DNA of 64,000 bases from Hankyongella ginsenosidimutans (lineage in GTDB: Bacteria > Pseudomonadota > Alphaproteobacteria > Sphingomonadales > Sphingomonadaceae). The notes below the pieces were generated by a model. That model was given only the letters and a program-made list of their open reading frames with translations, made no database searches and was not told the origin of the DNA. Shown in pieces: positions 30,230-41,664 of this stretch (position 1 is the stretch's first letter; each line of letters begins with the position of its first letter). The stretch covers positions 2,816,810 to 2,880,809 of the forward strand of contig NZ_CP039704.1 of NCBI RefSeq assembly GCF_005144965.1, written 5' to 3'. The position numbers and the translations under genes are program-made.

Positions 30230-32475
30230 TTAAAAACGCTTCAGCAAACGCTGGTAATAGGCACGTTCGTCCGCACTACGTCCAGGGTCTGCCGCACGCT
30301 GCTCCAGCAGGCGGCGCAGGTCCTCGATGGCGCGACGCTCCTGCTCGCTCGGCAGCCGGAATTCCGGCCCGATCGCCTGCCCGAGGCGCGACCCAGTGGA
30401 TCGACCCCTTGCTTGGATCGCCGCGTGCCTGCGCCTCCCCGCCCTGCCCGAGGGATTGCGCTGCCGACTTCAAGGCCTGCAACGCCTTGGCCTGGGCAAC
30501 CGCCGCCGCAGCGCCATCCCCTGCCCCAATTGCCCGGCCGCCCGGCGCATGGCCTGCGCGGCGCGGCGCAATTGCCCCGCCGCCTCGCCGCCGGGAAGGC
30601 GCTGCGCCAGCGCGGCCGCCCGCTGCCCCAATCCCTGCTGTGCCGGCTGCATGCCTTGCGCCGCCTGCTGCCCCTGCGTCGTCTGGCGCGCAATCTGCTG
30701 CTGGGCCGCGATCATCCGGCCGACTTCGGCTGCAACCACATTCTGCGGACCGTTCGCCACCCGTAAATTCTCGACAACCGAGCGTAGCGCCTGCAGGATT
30801 TCCTGCGCCCCGGCAGCATCACCCGCTGCGAGCCGCTCGCGCAGGGCATTCAGCATGCTGTCGAAAGCACCAGCGTCCAGCATGCGCACCGGGCCTGAAG
30901 GCTGGGCGGACTGCGGCGACTGCATGGCCTTGCGCAGCGCATCGGCGAGAAACCGCGAAAGCGCCTGCTCGAGGCCCTTCATCTGCGCCGCCAGCGCGCC
31001 ATCATTGCGCCCGAGTGCGCCCATCAGCGAATCCAGCGCCTTGCGGACATCGCCGACGCTCGACAGCCCCCTTCGAGATCGAGCGCAATGTCCCAAAGCA
31101 GCCCGGCGGTTTCATAGCCGCGCGGATCCTCGCTGTACTGAAGTCGCCAGTGCGCAGCCCGCAGCCCGGCATAGACGGCATAGCGCCCGTTATACGCCGC
31201 CCGGTCCTCGGCCATCGCGGTCAACTGCTGCTGAACCGTGGCGCGCGCACGCTGCGGGACTGCAACAAGAGTTTGCGCGCCGAGATGATGCGCCGCGCCA
31301 GCGGATGCTGGAACATGCGTTCCGGCAGGCGCAGGCTGATCTCCGTACTGACGCCGGTCTGGCCAGCCTGGTCCGCCCCGACCAGACGCGCCCGCACGGT
31401 CTGGCCCGCCCATGGGTCCGGCGTCAGGTCCAGATGCGCCAGGCCTTGCGGCGTGCCTGGACCGACCGCCAGCGGAAAGCGTCGCGCCTCGCCCCGCGCA
31501 TGATCTCGAACGACAGCCGGTCGAGGCCGAAATCGTCGTCGACCGCCCAGCCGATCTCCAGCGCCTGGCTTGCCGTCAGGCGCGGCGGCGCGAGCGCAGC
31601 TTTGGCGACCGATCGTCGATCTGCATCACCTCAAAGGCGGCCAAGGTCAGCAGACCGCTGCGTACGGTGTAGCGGCCCGCTCTGGCGATCGCCGTGTCGC
31701 GCAAGGCCAGATCATGCCCATCCGGCGTTTTCACCGTGGCTTTGAGCCGCCAGCCGCTCAGGGCGATCCTGAGCGTCGACCCCTGCGGGGCGACGATCCG
31801 CCCGGCCTCGCCGCCGCGCACGGTCAACTGGATCGGCGCACGACCCGTGTACGCGGGCGGCACAGCCCGCACCTTGAGGACGACATCTCCCAGCAGAGGC
31901 GGACGGCAGAAACGCCGCACGCAGCCGCTCGCCAGCCTGGGGCCGGCAACCAGCAGCCCGAGCGCCAAGAGCAGAACGGCGGCGGTGCCGAAGCCGTAGC
32001 GATCGCCGGTAACGCAATCGAGCCGCATCCCCAGCCGTAGCGGCCGTGCCCAGGCGGCAAGGGACAGGCGCTTGCCGATACGCCAGAGCCCCGGCTCACC
32101 CTCCAGCGCCGGCACATCGCGTGCAAGCTGCAACAGGCCGCGCGGCAGGCCGCTCTGCAACTCCAGCCGGGCAATGGCGGCCCGCTCGCCTGGCCATGGC
32201 ACGGTCTTCAGGATGCGCCTGCCAAGCATGCAAAGCCCTGCGATGAGGAGCAGCAGCAGCCCGACCCGAGCCCCCGGCGCGAATGCCGTGAACGCGCCGA
32301 GCAGCGCCAGGCCGGCATAGGCACCGAGCAGCAGCAGGACCAGCCGTAGCTGCGGCCAGGCCCGTTCCAGCCACAGGGCAGCGCGCGCCTGAGCGATGCG
32401 CGCTACGCCGCCGCCCATGTCGAGCGGGGTTGCAAGCCGCCGATCGCGTGGGCCGAGTGTCCAAGGGTCAACCAT
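30230..32475 (-). CDS. DUF4175 (TIGR02302) family membrane protein (frameshifted)
   Basis: A large protein of about 748 residues. Two N-terminal transmembrane helices (LRLVLLLLGAYAGLALLGAF and VGLLLLLIAGLCMLG) and a third (GFGTAAVLLLALGLLVAG) precede extracytoplasmic Ig-like stretches (VVLKVRAVPPAYTGRAPIQL). A long Gln/Ala-rich helical C-terminus follows (AAQQQIARQTTQGQQAAQG), ending ERAYYQRLLKRF. Frame breaks lie near 31585, 31265, 31070 and 30520-30400. This alphaproteobacterial family commonly lies downstream of lysA, as here. Function unknown. Confidence 0.82.
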
Positions 32476-32478
32476 GGC

Positions 32479-33745
32479 CTATTGATTAAGCCAGGGCGGC
32501 ATCCTGTCCAGCGCGATGAGCGCGTCTTCGTCGAGCCGGGGCCGCACGACGGCGAAATCAGCGCCGTTCACCAGCACCTCCGGCACCAGCGCCCGGGAAT
32601 TGTAGGTCGAGGACATGACCGCGCTGTAAGCGCCCGCCGACAGGATCGCGACCAGATCGCCGGCACCGAGCGGCGGCATCGCCCGGTCGCGCGCGAACAG
32701 ATCACCGGTCTCGCACACCGGACCGACCAGGGTTACCGGCGCGCGCGGCGCATCGGCGCGCGGCGTGGCGACAGGCACGATTTCGTGGAAAGCGTCGTAA
32801 AGGCTTGGGCGGATCAGATCGTTCATCGCCGCATCGAGGATGACGAAGGTCTTCGCCGCCCCTGCTTCACATAGAGCACGCGCGTCAGCAACAGCCCGGC
32901 GTTGCCGGCGATCAGGCGGCCCGGCTCGAGAATCAGCTCGAGGTCGAAGCCTGCAATCGCCCGCTGCACCAGCGCGCCGTAGTCGGCTGGCGGCGGCGGC
33001 GCTCGGCATCGATCTCGTAGGGGATGCCGAGACCGCCGCCGAGGTCGGCGCGGCGGATGTCGTGCCCGTCCGCCCGCAGCACGCGGATCAGGTCGACAAC
33101 CTTGGCGAACGCCGCTTCGAAGGGCGAGCTGCGTCAACTGGCTGCCGATGTGCACGTCGACGCCCAGGGCCCTGATGCCCGGCAGGCGCGCGGCCTGCGC
33201 GTAGATCGCCCGTGCGCGCTCCCAGGGGACACCGAACTTGGCCTCCGACTGCCCGGTCGAAATCTTGGCATGGGTGCGCGGATCGACATCCGGGTTGACG
33301 CGCACGGCGATATCCGCCGTCCGCCCGACGCTCTGCGCCACGGCACTCAGCCGGTCCAGTTCCGGCTCGGACTCGACATTGAACTGGTGGATGCCGGCGC
33401 GCAGCCCGGCCGCCATCTCCGCCTCGGTCTTGCCAACGCCTGAGAATACGATCCGCTCTGGCGGGATGCCGGCACCGAGCGCCCGCTTCAGCTCGCCAAG
33501 CGACACCACGTCCGCCCCTGCCCCGCGCGCGCCAACGTCGCCAGCACAGCCTGGTTGGAATTCGCCTTGACCGCATAGCAGACCAGCGCGTTCGCACCGG
33601 CGAAGGCGTCGCTGAACACCCGGAAATGCCGGACCAGTGTTGCCGTTGAATAGACATAGACCGGCGTGCCGACGGCCTCGGCGATACGCGCCAGCGGCAC
33701 GTCCTCGGCGTGCAACTGGCCGTCCCGGTGCGCGAAGTGGTGCAT
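32479..33745 (-). CDS. lysA: Diaminopimelate decarboxylase LysA (frameshifted)
   Basis: PLP-dependent enzyme for the last step of lysine synthesis. The PLP lysine is in LVCYAVKANSN. Other motifs are HIGSQLTQL, the glycine loop DLGGGLGIPY, EPGRLIAGNAG and CETGDLFARDR. The C-terminus has AGAYSAVMSSTYNSR. Frameshifts lie near 33525, 33120, 33000 and 32865. The start ATG 33745 overlaps the lptM stop by one base; the stop is 3 bases upstream of the DUF4175 ATG. It belongs to the argH-lptM-lysA-DUF4175 unit. Confidence 0.94.
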
Positions 33746-33999
33746 CAGTCCCGCTTCGGCTCGACGGTGTCCGGCGCGGACTGATCCTGCGCCGGCGCGT
33801 CATCCGCGGGTTTGGGCACATAGTCCGGGGTGCGGATCAGATTGACGTCATCGACCTGGCGCGGCGGCGATGCCAGATCCCTGGGCGCGCCCTCTGCCCA
33901 GACCGGCTTGGGCGGCGCGACCCCGTTCGGCGGCTCCAGATCGCCGCGTGTGCCGCAGGCGGCCAGAGCCAGCAGCAGGAGCAGGCTGGCGCGCGTCAC
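33745..33999 (-). CDS. lptM: LptM-type small lipoprotein
   Basis: An 84-residue lipoprotein with signal [16 protein letters not shown] (lipobox LAAC). It continues [10 protein letters not shown] and a Pro-rich, charged tail. The short size, TRGDLxPP motif and location between argH and lysA are characteristic of LptM, which helps oxidative maturation of the LPS translocon LptDE. The GTG start overlaps the argH stop (GTGA). Confidence 0.8.
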   Translation of the reverse strand: MTRASLLLLLALAACGTRGDLEPPNGVAPPKPVWAEGAPRDLASPPRQVDDVNLIRTPDYVPKPADDAPAQDQSAPDTVEPKRD

Positions 34000-35387
34000 A
34001 AGCCCAGCTCCCGGCGAACGTCGGCGATCCGGGCGCGAACCTGATCCGGCGCAGTGCCGCCGTAGCTGGTGCGGCTGGCGACCGAGGCGTCGACGCTGAG
34101 CACCGCGAACACGCCCTGGGTGATCCGCGGATCGACTGCCTGCAGGTCGCCAAGGCTCAGCGCATCGAGTCGGCAGCCGCGCTCCTCCGCCAAACGCACG
34201 GCGCGCCCGGTGATGTGGTGCGCTTCGCGGAACGGCACGCCGGCTGCGCGCACCAGCCAGTCGGCGAGATCGGTGGCGGTGGAATAGCCGCTCATGGCCG
34301 CCGTACGCATGGCGTCGCGATTGAAGGTCACGGTCTCGACCATGCCGGTCATGGCGGCCAGGCTCAGATCGAGGGTATGGAAGGCCTCGAAGGTCGGCAC
34401 CTTGTCCTCCTGCATGTCCTTGGAATAGGCGAGCGGCAGACCTTTCATCACCACCGCCAGCCGCTGGAAGCCAGCCAGCAGGTGCCCCGCCTTGGCGCGC
34501 ACCAGTTCGGCGGCGTCCGGGTTGCGCTTTTGCGGCATGATCGAGGAGCCGGTCGAGTAGTCGTCCGGCAGGCTGACGAAGCGGTAGGGCTGGCTGGCCC
34601 AGACGATGAACTCTTCCGCCAGGCGCGAGAGATGCAGGCCGGCAAGCGCGCAGGCGGCCATGAACTCCAGCGCGAAGTCCCGGTCGGACACGCTGTCGAG
34701 CGAGTTGGCGGTCGGCCGGTCGAAGCCAAGCGCCCGCGCGGTCGAGAAACGGTCGATGGGAAAGGACGTGCCCGCCAGCGCGGCGGCCCCGAGCGGACAT
34801 TCGTTAAGCCGCGTCCGGCAATCCGCGAGACGGCTGCGGTCCCGCCCGATCATGGTGCAATAGGCCATCAGATGGTGGCCGAGCGTGACCGGCTGCGCCA
34901 CCTGAAGATGCGTGAAGCCGGGCAGCACGGTCTCGGCCTCGGCCTCTGCACGCAGCACCAGCGCGCGCTGCAGCGCCGCCATGCGCACATCCAGCGCATC
35001 GATGGCGTCACGCACCCACAGGCGGAAGTCGGTCGCCACCTGGTCGTTGCGGGACCGCGCGGTGTGCAGGCGCTTGGCGGCATCTCCCACCAGGGCAAAC
35101 AAGCGGGTCTCGATGTGCATGTGAATGTCTTCGAGCGCCGGGTCCTCGACCAGCTTGCCGGCGTCGATCTCCGCCGCCACCTGATCCAGGCCCTGAGCGA
35201 TGGCCGCGCCGTCCTGTGCACTCAGCACGCCCTGTGCGACCAGCATGGCCGCATGCGCGCGCGAGCCGGCGATATCCTGCCGCCACAAAGCCTTATCGAA
35301 GCCGATCGAGGCGTTGATCTCGGTCATGATGGCGGACGCGCCACCGGCAAAACGGCCGCCCCAGAGCGGATTTGCCGCGTCATTCAT
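33996..35387 (-). CDS. argH: Argininosuccinate lyase ArgH
   Basis: Intact, 463 residues. Fumarase/ASL superfamily: [14 protein letters not shown] at the start, [44 protein letters not shown] and the catalytic serine loop [16 protein letters not shown]. Produces arginine and fumarate. The ATG at 35387 overlaps the GST stop (ATGA). One of the few long genes here with no frameshift. Confidence 0.97.
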   Translation of the reverse strand: MNDAANPLWGGRFAGGASAIMTEINASIGFDKALWRQDIAGSRAHAAMLVAQGVLSAQDGAAIAQGLDQVAAEIDAGKLVEDPALEDIHMHIETRLFALVGDAAKRLHTARSRNDQVATDFRLWVRDAIDALDVRMAALQRALVLRAEAEAETVLPGFTHLQVAQPVTLGHHLMAYCTMIGRDRSRLADCRTRLNECPLGAAALAGTSFPIDRFSTARALGFDRPTANSLDSVSDRDFALEFMAACALAGLHLSRLAEEFIVWASQPYRFVSLPDDYSTGSSIMPQKRNPDAAELVRAKAGHLLAGFQRLAVVMKGLPLAYSKDMQEDKVPTFEAFHTLDLSLAAMTGMVETVTFNRDAMRTAAMSGYSTATDLADWLVRAAGVPFREAHHITGRAVRLAEERGCRLDALSLGDLQAVDPRITQGVFAVLSVDASVASRTSYGGTAPDQVRARIADVRRELGL

Positions 35388-36052
35388 GGCTTGGGCTCGT
35401 AATCGTCGATGCGCCATTCCTCGGCCGCCGCATCCGCATACCACTGCCGGACCCAGTCATGGGCGAGCACCGCGTCCATATAGGCGCGGGTCTCGGGCGA
35501 AACCGTGACACCGTAGGCATCGAAACGCGTGACCACCGGCGCATAGAAGCAGTCTGCCGCAGAGAATGGCCCGAACAGGAAGGGACCATGCGGCGTCGCC
35601 TGCGCCCGGCATAGTGCCCACAGATGCTCGATGCGGGCGATCTGGGAGCGCACGGCGCCGGGCAGATCGGGCGTCGGCAGCTTCGGGCCATAGATGGTCG
35701 GCAGGGTGCGGCGCAGATCGGCAAAGCCTGCATGCATCTCGGCCACCACGCAGCGGGCCAGCGCGCGGGCGCGCGGGTCAGCCGGCCAGAAGCGTGCCGG
35801 CTCGCGTTCGCCCAGCGTCTCGAGGATCGCCTGCGAGTCCCACACCATGACATCACCGACAAATAGCACCGGCACCTGCCCGGCCGGCAGGCGACCCTTG
35901 GCCTTCGCGTCCTCGAAGCCCTCGAGCCGCATCGGCAGCACATCCTCCTCGAATGGCAGTCCGGAAAGCTTGGCCGCCAGCCAGCCGCGCTGCGACCAGG
36001 AGGAATAGCGCTTGTTGCCGATCAACAGGCGCAGGCGACTGAAATCGAGCAT
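35384..36052 (-). CDS. Glutathione S-transferase family protein
   Basis: Intact, 222 residues. The N-terminal thioredoxin-like domain includes [21 protein letters not shown] (Ser in the active-site region), [18 protein letters not shown] (cis-Pro and the Glu-Ser/Asp-Ser type glutathione contact). The helical C-terminal domain has [21 protein letters not shown] general detoxification or thiol-transfer role is likely; the substrate is unknown. It overlaps argH by four bases. Confidence 0.88.
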   Translation of the reverse strand: MLDFSRLRLLIGNKRYSSWSQRGWLAAKLSGLPFEEDVLPMRLEGFEDAKAKGRLPAGQVPVLFVGDVMVWDSQAILETLGEREPARFWPADPRARALARCVVAEMHAGFADLRRTLPTIYGPKLPTPDLPGAVRSQIARIEHLWALCRAQATPHGPFLFGPFSAADCFYAPVVTRFDAYGVTVSPETRAYMDAVLAHDWVRQWYADAAAEEWRIDDYEPKP

Positions 36053-36064
36053 GGGAATTCCTTC

Positions 36065-36950
36065 TCAGCGGGTGGGGACCGGCTCCGGTCCGAATAATCA
36101 TAGAAGCCACGGCCGCTCTTGCGGCCATACCAGCCGGCCTCGACATATTTCACCAGCAGCGGCGCCGGCCGGTATTTCGTATCGCCGGTCGCCTCCAGCA
36201 TGACGCGCATGATCGCAAGCGCCGTATCTAGCCCGACGAAATCGGCCAGCTGCAGCGGCCCCATCGGATGGCTGGCACCCAGCTTCATGCCATTGTCGAT
36301 GTCCTGGACCGACCCCACGCCTTCGCCGAGCGCGAAGATCGCCTCATTGATCATCGGCACCAGCACGCGATTGACGATGAAGGACGGGCTGTCCTTCGCG
36401 ACGATCACCGTCTTGCCCAGCCGCTCGGCCATCCCGCGCACGGTGGCGAGCGTTGCGTCCGAGGTCGCGAGCCCGGGATCAGCTCGACCAGCTTCATGAC
36501 CGGCACGGGGTTGAAGAAGTGCATGCCGATGAAGCGGTCGGGCCGGTCGGTCGCCGCCGCCAGCATGGTGATCGAGATGGACGAGGTATTGCTGGCGAGC
36601 AGCGCGTCCGCGCGCAGCACCGGCTTCAGCCGGCCGAGCAGGTCGAGCTTGATCGGGACATTCTCGGTCGCCGCCTCGATGACGAAATCGGCCTCGGCAA
36701 AGGCGTCCAGCCCGACCACCGGCGTGATGCGTGCAAGCGTGGCGTCTGCTGCGTCCGCGCTCAGCGCACCCTTGCTCACCTGCCGATCGAGCTGCTTGCG
36801 GATAGTGCCGAGCCCGGCTTGCGCGCGCTCCAGGGAAATGTCCGAAAGCGCGACGGCCAGCCCCGCGCTGGCAGCAACCTGCGCGATGCCGACGCCCATA
36901 AGCCCTGCGCCGATGATGCCGATGCGGTTGATCTCTGGCTGACTGGTCAT
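36065..36950 (-). CDS. 3-hydroxybutyryl-CoA dehydrogenase (frameshifted)
   Basis: NAD-binding Rossmann domain IGIIGAGLMGVGIAQVAA, catalytic region ASNTSSISITMLA, IGMHFFNPVPVMKLVELI (catalytic His), and the C-terminal helical domain KDSPSFIVNRVLVPMINEA and HPMGPLQLADFVGLD. About 295 residues. Frameshifts lie near 36470 and at 36090. In related genomes it neighbours etfAB and supplies acetoacetyl-CoA in fatty-acid or PHB metabolism; here a DUF4268 gene lies between. Confidence 0.92.
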
Positions 36951-37014
36951 GCGCGGCTCCTCCTGATCCTGTGCGCCTCTATCGCCAATCCCGGGCGGGA
37001 GCGCAACCGGGAGG

Positions 37015-38119
37015 TCAGGCCGCCGACAGCGGCAGCGCTTTCACCCGCGCGCGGAATACCGCATCAAGCCGGATCATCGCGTCGATCATCCGGTCCTGAA
37101 TCTCCGGCCATTGCGGTTCCGGCGACCGATATCCTCCATCAATGAAATAGCGGACCTTGCAGGCGTCGGCCTCCGGCATGGGGCACCAGTCGAGGGCGGC
37201 CCCGAATTCCGCCTCGATCATCTCCGCTGCGCGTACAGACGATCGAAGGCAAGCATGTTCAGTTCGCGCTTGGCCGCGCCCATGCCGATCAAAGCCGCAC
37301 ATCGCAGCGGGATTGGGTGAGGCCATAGATGAGCGAAAACCCTGCCCGGCCGATGCTGCCCGCCAGCCAGGTCGATTCTCCCGGGCTAAGCCCTGCGTGC
37401 AGATTGGTCCGCAGCTTTGCCGCCCGCAAAAGCATATCCCAGAAGCGGAACCGCAGGTCGTGCCGTTCGATACGATCCTTGCGCTCAGCCTGCCGCTTCA
37501 CACCGATCTGGGTCTGAAAAGCCGTTGTCTCCGGCAGAGGAATGATCTGCTGGACATCAAGCAGCAACGCCCCGGAGTCCATGCGATAGGGCTGCAGACG
37601 CACGCAGCGGATATCGACGCCGCGCTCGGCGAGCCAGAGCACGGAGGTGGTCAGTTCCTTGCTGAAATTGGCCGACACCAGAATAATCCGGGTGTCCGAC
37701 GCAAAATCATCCTCATTGGGAGCTTCCCAGCCAAGAAATTCGAGAATGGCCGAACGGGCGCTGTCCTGATCGAGGCCGTGGGTGCGGGCATGGATGTCGA
37801 CACATTGGTCGAACGTCATGGTCGAGATCATCGCGGCATAGCGCAGCGCCTGCAACTCCATGAACCCGCCGTCTTCGCTACGCTTGATCTCGACGACGAC
37901 CAGATCGGCGCTGGCATCAAGGCACAACAGATCGATGCGCCGGTCACTGTCGACCCACTCGCCGAACTCCTCGGCAAGGACGATGAGGTTGGAGTCGATG
38001 ACCTCGATCTGCCGCCGCAGATAACGCTGAATGTCCCGCCGCTCGTAGAGATTCTGCGCAGCGAAGGTGGTCGCGCCCACAGGTTCGAGCGCCGCTTCCG
38101 TGATGTGAAACAAAGCCAT
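37015..38119 (-). CDS. DUF4268 protein with a PD-(D/E)XK nuclease-like core (frameshifted)
   Basis: The N-terminal half reads RRQIEVIDSNLIVLAEEFGE, RRIDLLCLDASADLVVVEIK. That is a D...ExK arrangement typical of PD-(D/E)XK nucleases and of the NucS/DUF91 type fold. The C-terminal half, EFGAALDWCPMPEADACKV followed by RYFIDGG and PQWPEIQDRMIDAMIRLD, matches DUF4268. Frame breaks occur near 37300 and 37235. I prefer ATG 38119; a TTG at 38152 would add 11 residues. DUF4268 proteins are scattered in accessory regions and are often thought to act on nucleic acids, but the function is unproven. Confidence 0.7.
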
Positions 38120-38272
38120 ACCGCCGTCGATCCCCTGCGCCTGTTTGAGCAAATTCGTTTATCGATAGTCCGCTGGTTGGCGCAACCCACCGAGTCATTC
38201 CGGCCCCTGACGGGGATAAACTCCGGCCGGACTCCATGGATGCATACATTCAGTACGAAGGCACTGCTTTCG

Positions 38273-38303
38273 CCATGGACCCCGGCCTTCGCTGGGGTGA
38301 CGG
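38273..38303. repeat. CCATGGACCCCGGCC-type inverted repeat, copy 1
   Basis: CCATGGACCCCGGCCTTCGC followed by TGGGGTGACGG; arms ACCCCGGC and GCTGGGGT. A second copy lies at 38615-38644. Confidence 0.75.
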
Positions 38304-38362
38304 TGGGTGGGGAGGAAAAGGGCTGTGTATGAAGGGGATAGCGCAAGCGCCCATCACGAGCC

Positions 38363-38391
38363 GTCATTCCGGCGGATGCCGGAATCCATGG
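38363..38391. repeat. GTCATTCCGGC-type inverted repeat
   Basis: GTCATTCCGGCGGATGCCGG followed by AATCCATGG: the arms ATTCCGGC and GCCGGAAT are perfect. This is the widespread alphaproteobacterial intergenic repeat type ending in ATCCATGG. Confidence 0.8.
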
Positions 38392-38614
38392 CCACCCTAT
38401 CGCCGCCGCAGCGAGGCTCGAAATTAATGCATTTCGTAAAGTGGCACCGTAACTCCGAACTGTAATTCCCCTTTCTGGTAAAGCCCATCTAGAAGGAGAG
38501 CCAGGCCCCGCATCACGTACGGGGCGACGGATGTGGCGGGATGCGGGAGGATGGGGCGCGTGGCGGACGTCCAGCCCCTATGCGGCAAGCCCCAAGCTCT
38601 TTGTCGCCCCGTGC

Positions 38615-38644
38615 CCATGGACCCCGGCCCGCGCCGGGGTGGCG
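38615..38644. repeat. CCATGGACCCCGGCC-type inverted repeat, copy 2
   Basis: CCATGGACCCCGGCCCGCGC followed by CGGGGTGGCG. Same family as 38273-38303, about 340 bases apart. Confidence 0.75.
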
Positions 38645-38702
38645 TTGGCTGGGCCGGGGTGACGGTGGGCAGGCCAGGGTGGCGGCATCGGTCGCCGACC
38701 GC

Positions 38703-39632
38703 CTACAGCTTGGCGGTCAACTCCGGCACTGCCTGGAACAGGTCGGCGACCAGGCCGACATCGGCGACCTGGAAGATCGGCGCGTCCGGGTCCTTGTTGA
38801 TCGCGACGATCACCTTGCTGTCCTTCATGCCCGCCAGGTGCTGGATCGCGCCGGAAATACCGCAGGCGATGTAGAGTTCCGGTGCCACGATCTTGCCGGT
38901 CTGGCCAACCTGATGGTCGTTGGGCATGTAGCCGGCGTCCACCGCCGCGCGCGACGCGCCGATGGCGGCCCCAGCCTGTCGGCCAGCGGCTCGATGATGT
39001 CATGGAACGCCTGCGAGGAACCGAGCGCCCTGCCGCCCGAGACGATGATCTTGGCCGAGGTGAGCTCCGGTCGATCCGAGACCGAAAGTTCAGCACTCAC
39101 GAACGACGACCCGGCAGATGTCGCAGCCGCCGCCAGCGCCTCGATGCTTGCCGCGCCGCCGCTCGCCGCCGCCTTGGCAAAAGCGGTGGTGCGCACGGTG
39201 ATCACCTTCTTGGCGTCAGCGCTCTTGACCGTCGCGATGGCGTTGCCGGCATAGATCGGCCGAGTGAAGGTATCCGGGGCCTCGACCGAGAGGATGTCCG
39301 ACACCTGCGCCACATCCAGAAGGGCGGCCACCCGCGGCAGGATGTTCTTGCCGGTCGTGGTCGCCGGGGCCAGCAGGTAATCATAGTGCGCCATGGCGGC
39401 AACCAGCACCGGCGTCACCGCCTCCGCCAGCTGATGCTCCAGCGCGTCAGCGTCGGCGAGCAGCACTGGCCACCCCTTCGATCCCGGCCGCAGCGTGCGC
39501 CACGGCTTCGCAGCCCTTGCCCGCGACCAGCACATGCACGTCGCCCGGCAGCTGACGGGCGGCACCGACCGTCGCCAGGGTCGCATCCTTGAGGGTCTTG
39601 TTGTCGTGTTCTGCAAGCACCAGCACGCTCAT
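38703..39632 (-). CDS. etfA: Electron transfer flavoprotein alpha subunit EtfA (frameshifted)
   Basis: Starts [19 protein letters not shown], has [22 protein letters not shown] and ends in the FAD domain: [65 protein letters not shown]. About 309 residues. Frameshifts lie near 39465 and 38970. Transfers electrons from acyl-CoA dehydrogenases to the ETF:quinone oxidoreductase. Its ATG overlaps the etfB stop (ATGA). Confidence 0.95.
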
Positions 39633-40377
39633 GCGACAGCTCCCATGTCTTTCAGTTTCGCGACCAGCGCCTCGACGGTCTCGACCTTGGCACCAGCCTG
39701 GCGCTTGGCCGGTTCCGCCACCTTCAGCGTGGTCAGGCGTGGCGTGACGTCGACGCCGTAATCCGCCGGCGTCTTCATGGCGATGGGCTTGGATTTCGCC
39801 TTCATGATATTGGGCAGCGACGCATAGCGCGGCTCGTTCAGGCGCAGGTCAGTGGTGACCACCGCCGGCAGCGCCAGCGCGACCGTCTCCAGCCCGCCGT
39901 CGATCTCGCGGGTGACATGCAGCGCATCGCCGGACTTCTCGACTTTGGAGGCGAAAGTACCCTGCGGCCAGCCCAGCAGCGCCGCAAGCATCTGCCCGGT
40001 CTGGTTGGCGTCGTCGTCGATCGCCTGCTTGCCCAGGATGACCAGACCCGGCTGTTCATCGGCGCAGATCTTCGCCAGCAGCTTGGCGACGCCCAGGCTT
40101 TCGGTGGTCACATCCGTCGTCACCAGGATGCCACGGTCCGCACCCATCGCGAGCGCCGTACGCAGGGTCTCCTGCGCCTTGGCCTCGCCGATCGAGACCA
40201 CGACGACCTCGGTCGCGATGCCCTTTCCTTCAGCCGGATCGCCTCTTCCACAGCGATTTCGTCAAAAGGGTTCATGCTCATTTTGACGTTCGCCAGATCG
40301 ACGCCGGACTGGTCGGCCTTCACCCGGACTTTCACATTGTAATCAAGCACCCGTTTGATCGGGACCAGGATACGCAT
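39629..40377 (-). CDS. etfB: Electron transfer flavoprotein beta subunit EtfB (frameshifted)
   Basis: [56 protein letters not shown] (AMP/FAD interface) and the C-terminal recognition loop [19 protein letters not shown] identify EtfB. About 249 residues. A frameshift near 40225 interrupts residues 50-60. The start ATG 40377 has GGGGAG about 10 bases upstream; ATG 40386 would add three residues. The 248-base stretch upstream (40378-40625) contains no recognisable feature beyond its likely promoter. Confidence 0.95.
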
Positions 40378-40625
40378 TGCCGCCATTCTCCCCAGTGTTG
40401 GTCTTCGAGGTTGCACCCCGCTACGCTAGTTGCCCTGCCGCCTCAAGCCTGTCTCGCAATTTGTAGCCGATAGAGTTTCATAATGCGGTGCGACATCTGC
40501 GCGCGGGCCAAAACACGTTTTCGCCTCACCGAATCGCTCTGGACAAATGCGAACCACAAGCGCAGCATGAAATCGTTGCGGAAGTGTTAAGAAGACCTGC
40601 AGCAGGTATTTTTGGGGAGGATTGC

Positions 40626-41590
40626 ATGAAGAAGGTTTCAGCCGCCCTGCTGGCGGCGACCGTCCTGGCCGCCATCGGCGCTGCGGTGACCGCGAAGGCG
40701 GCAACCGTAAGCGGGCTCTATGTCTTCGGCGACAGCCTGGTTGACGCGGGCAATACCCAGGCCCTGGTGCTGAGCGTCGGCGGCAGCGACCCGACGCCGG
40801 CCAGTGTCGGTTATTTCAACGGGCATTTCACCAATGGCTATGATTATACGGATTTACTCAGCATCCGCTTGACCGGCGCACCGACCGTCGCCGCGCTTCA
40901 GGGCGGTGCCAACTTTGCCTTCGGCGGCGCGCGCACCCGCGACAACGGCGATTTCCTGCCGACCTGGTCGCGCAGGTCGACAGCTACCTGCTTCCTGCCG
41001 GCGGCGTCGCGGACCCGAACGGCCTTTATGTCATCACCGTCGGTGGCAACGATCTGTTCGACGTCGGCAACGGCGTACTGGGCGTCAATGACGTCCCGAC
41101 CCAGGTGATCGGCACGCTCGTCTCCCAGGTCTCCCGGTTGCGGGCCGCCGGCGCGCAACAGTTTCTGGTCACCAACCTGCCGGATGTCACCGGCGCGCCG
41201 ATCAGCGGCGGGCCGAACCCGGCGCTGCAACTCGCCATCGGCCAGTTGAACGACGCTCTCGCCGCCAGCCTCGCCGGCCTTGGGCTGGGCGACGACCTGC
41301 ATCTGCTCGACCTGTTCGGCTTCTCCGGCGACGTGGCGTCGCGACCCGAATTCTATGGGCTACCCGCAAACATTCTCAGTGCGGCCTGCGTGCTGAGCGT
41401 GCCGCCGAGCCCGACCCCGGACTGCTCGAGCTTCCTGTATTTCGACGCCGTGCACCCGGAAGCGCGTGTCCAGGCTGCCTTCTCGCAGATCGCGGCGGAA
41501 GCGATTGGCGTGCCGGAGCCAGCCAGTATCGCCCTGCTTGGCCTGGGGATGCTCGGCCTGGCGGGCGCGACACGGCGTCGCCGGGCCTAA
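40626..41590 (+). CDS. SGNH/GDSL hydrolase with PEP-CTERM sorting signal (frameshifted)
   Basis: A secreted esterase/lipase. The signal peptide is MKKVSAALLAATVLAAIGAA. Block I is YVFGDSLVDAGN (nucleophile Ser), block III ITVGGNDLFD (oxyanion Asn) and block V YFDAVHPEARVQ (catalytic Asp-x-x-His). The C-terminus VPEPASIALLGLGMLGLAG plus TRRRR is a PEP-CTERM anchor processed by exosortase. About 321 residues. A frameshift at about 40965 moves the middle. GGGGAGGA is 5 bases before the ATG. Confidence 0.87.
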
Positions 41591-41598
41591 ACCATCAC

Positions 41599-41655
41599 CG
41601 TTTCAGATTGAATCGATCTGAAACGGTCATGGCCTCATTCGTTGAAAAGAGCCTG
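41599..41655. repeat. Palindromic repeat family A, copy 3
   Basis: The palindrome CCGTTTCAGAT / ATCTGAAACGG (11-bp arms, 41599-41627) is followed by GTCATGGCC and TTGAAAAGAGCCTGAT, nine bases after the SGNH hydrolase stop. Confidence 0.8.
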
Positions 41656-41664
41656 ATACAGGCC

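Larger units (their letters stand above)
38120..38702. other. Gene-free region with several GC-rich inverted repeats
   Basis: About 580 bases without a convincing gene. It contains copies of common alphaproteobacterial inverted repeats (separate entries) and a GTCATTCCGGCCCCTGACGG stretch at about 38197. It lies between the etfAB terminus and the DUF4268 gene start and may also hold the DUF4268 promoter near 38120-38170. Confidence 0.6.

Noticed and set aside
30240..31745. Proline/alanine-rich plus-strand frames opposite the DUF4175 gene
   Set aside because: Low-complexity shadow translations of a Gln/Ala-rich C-terminus; no start context or homology.
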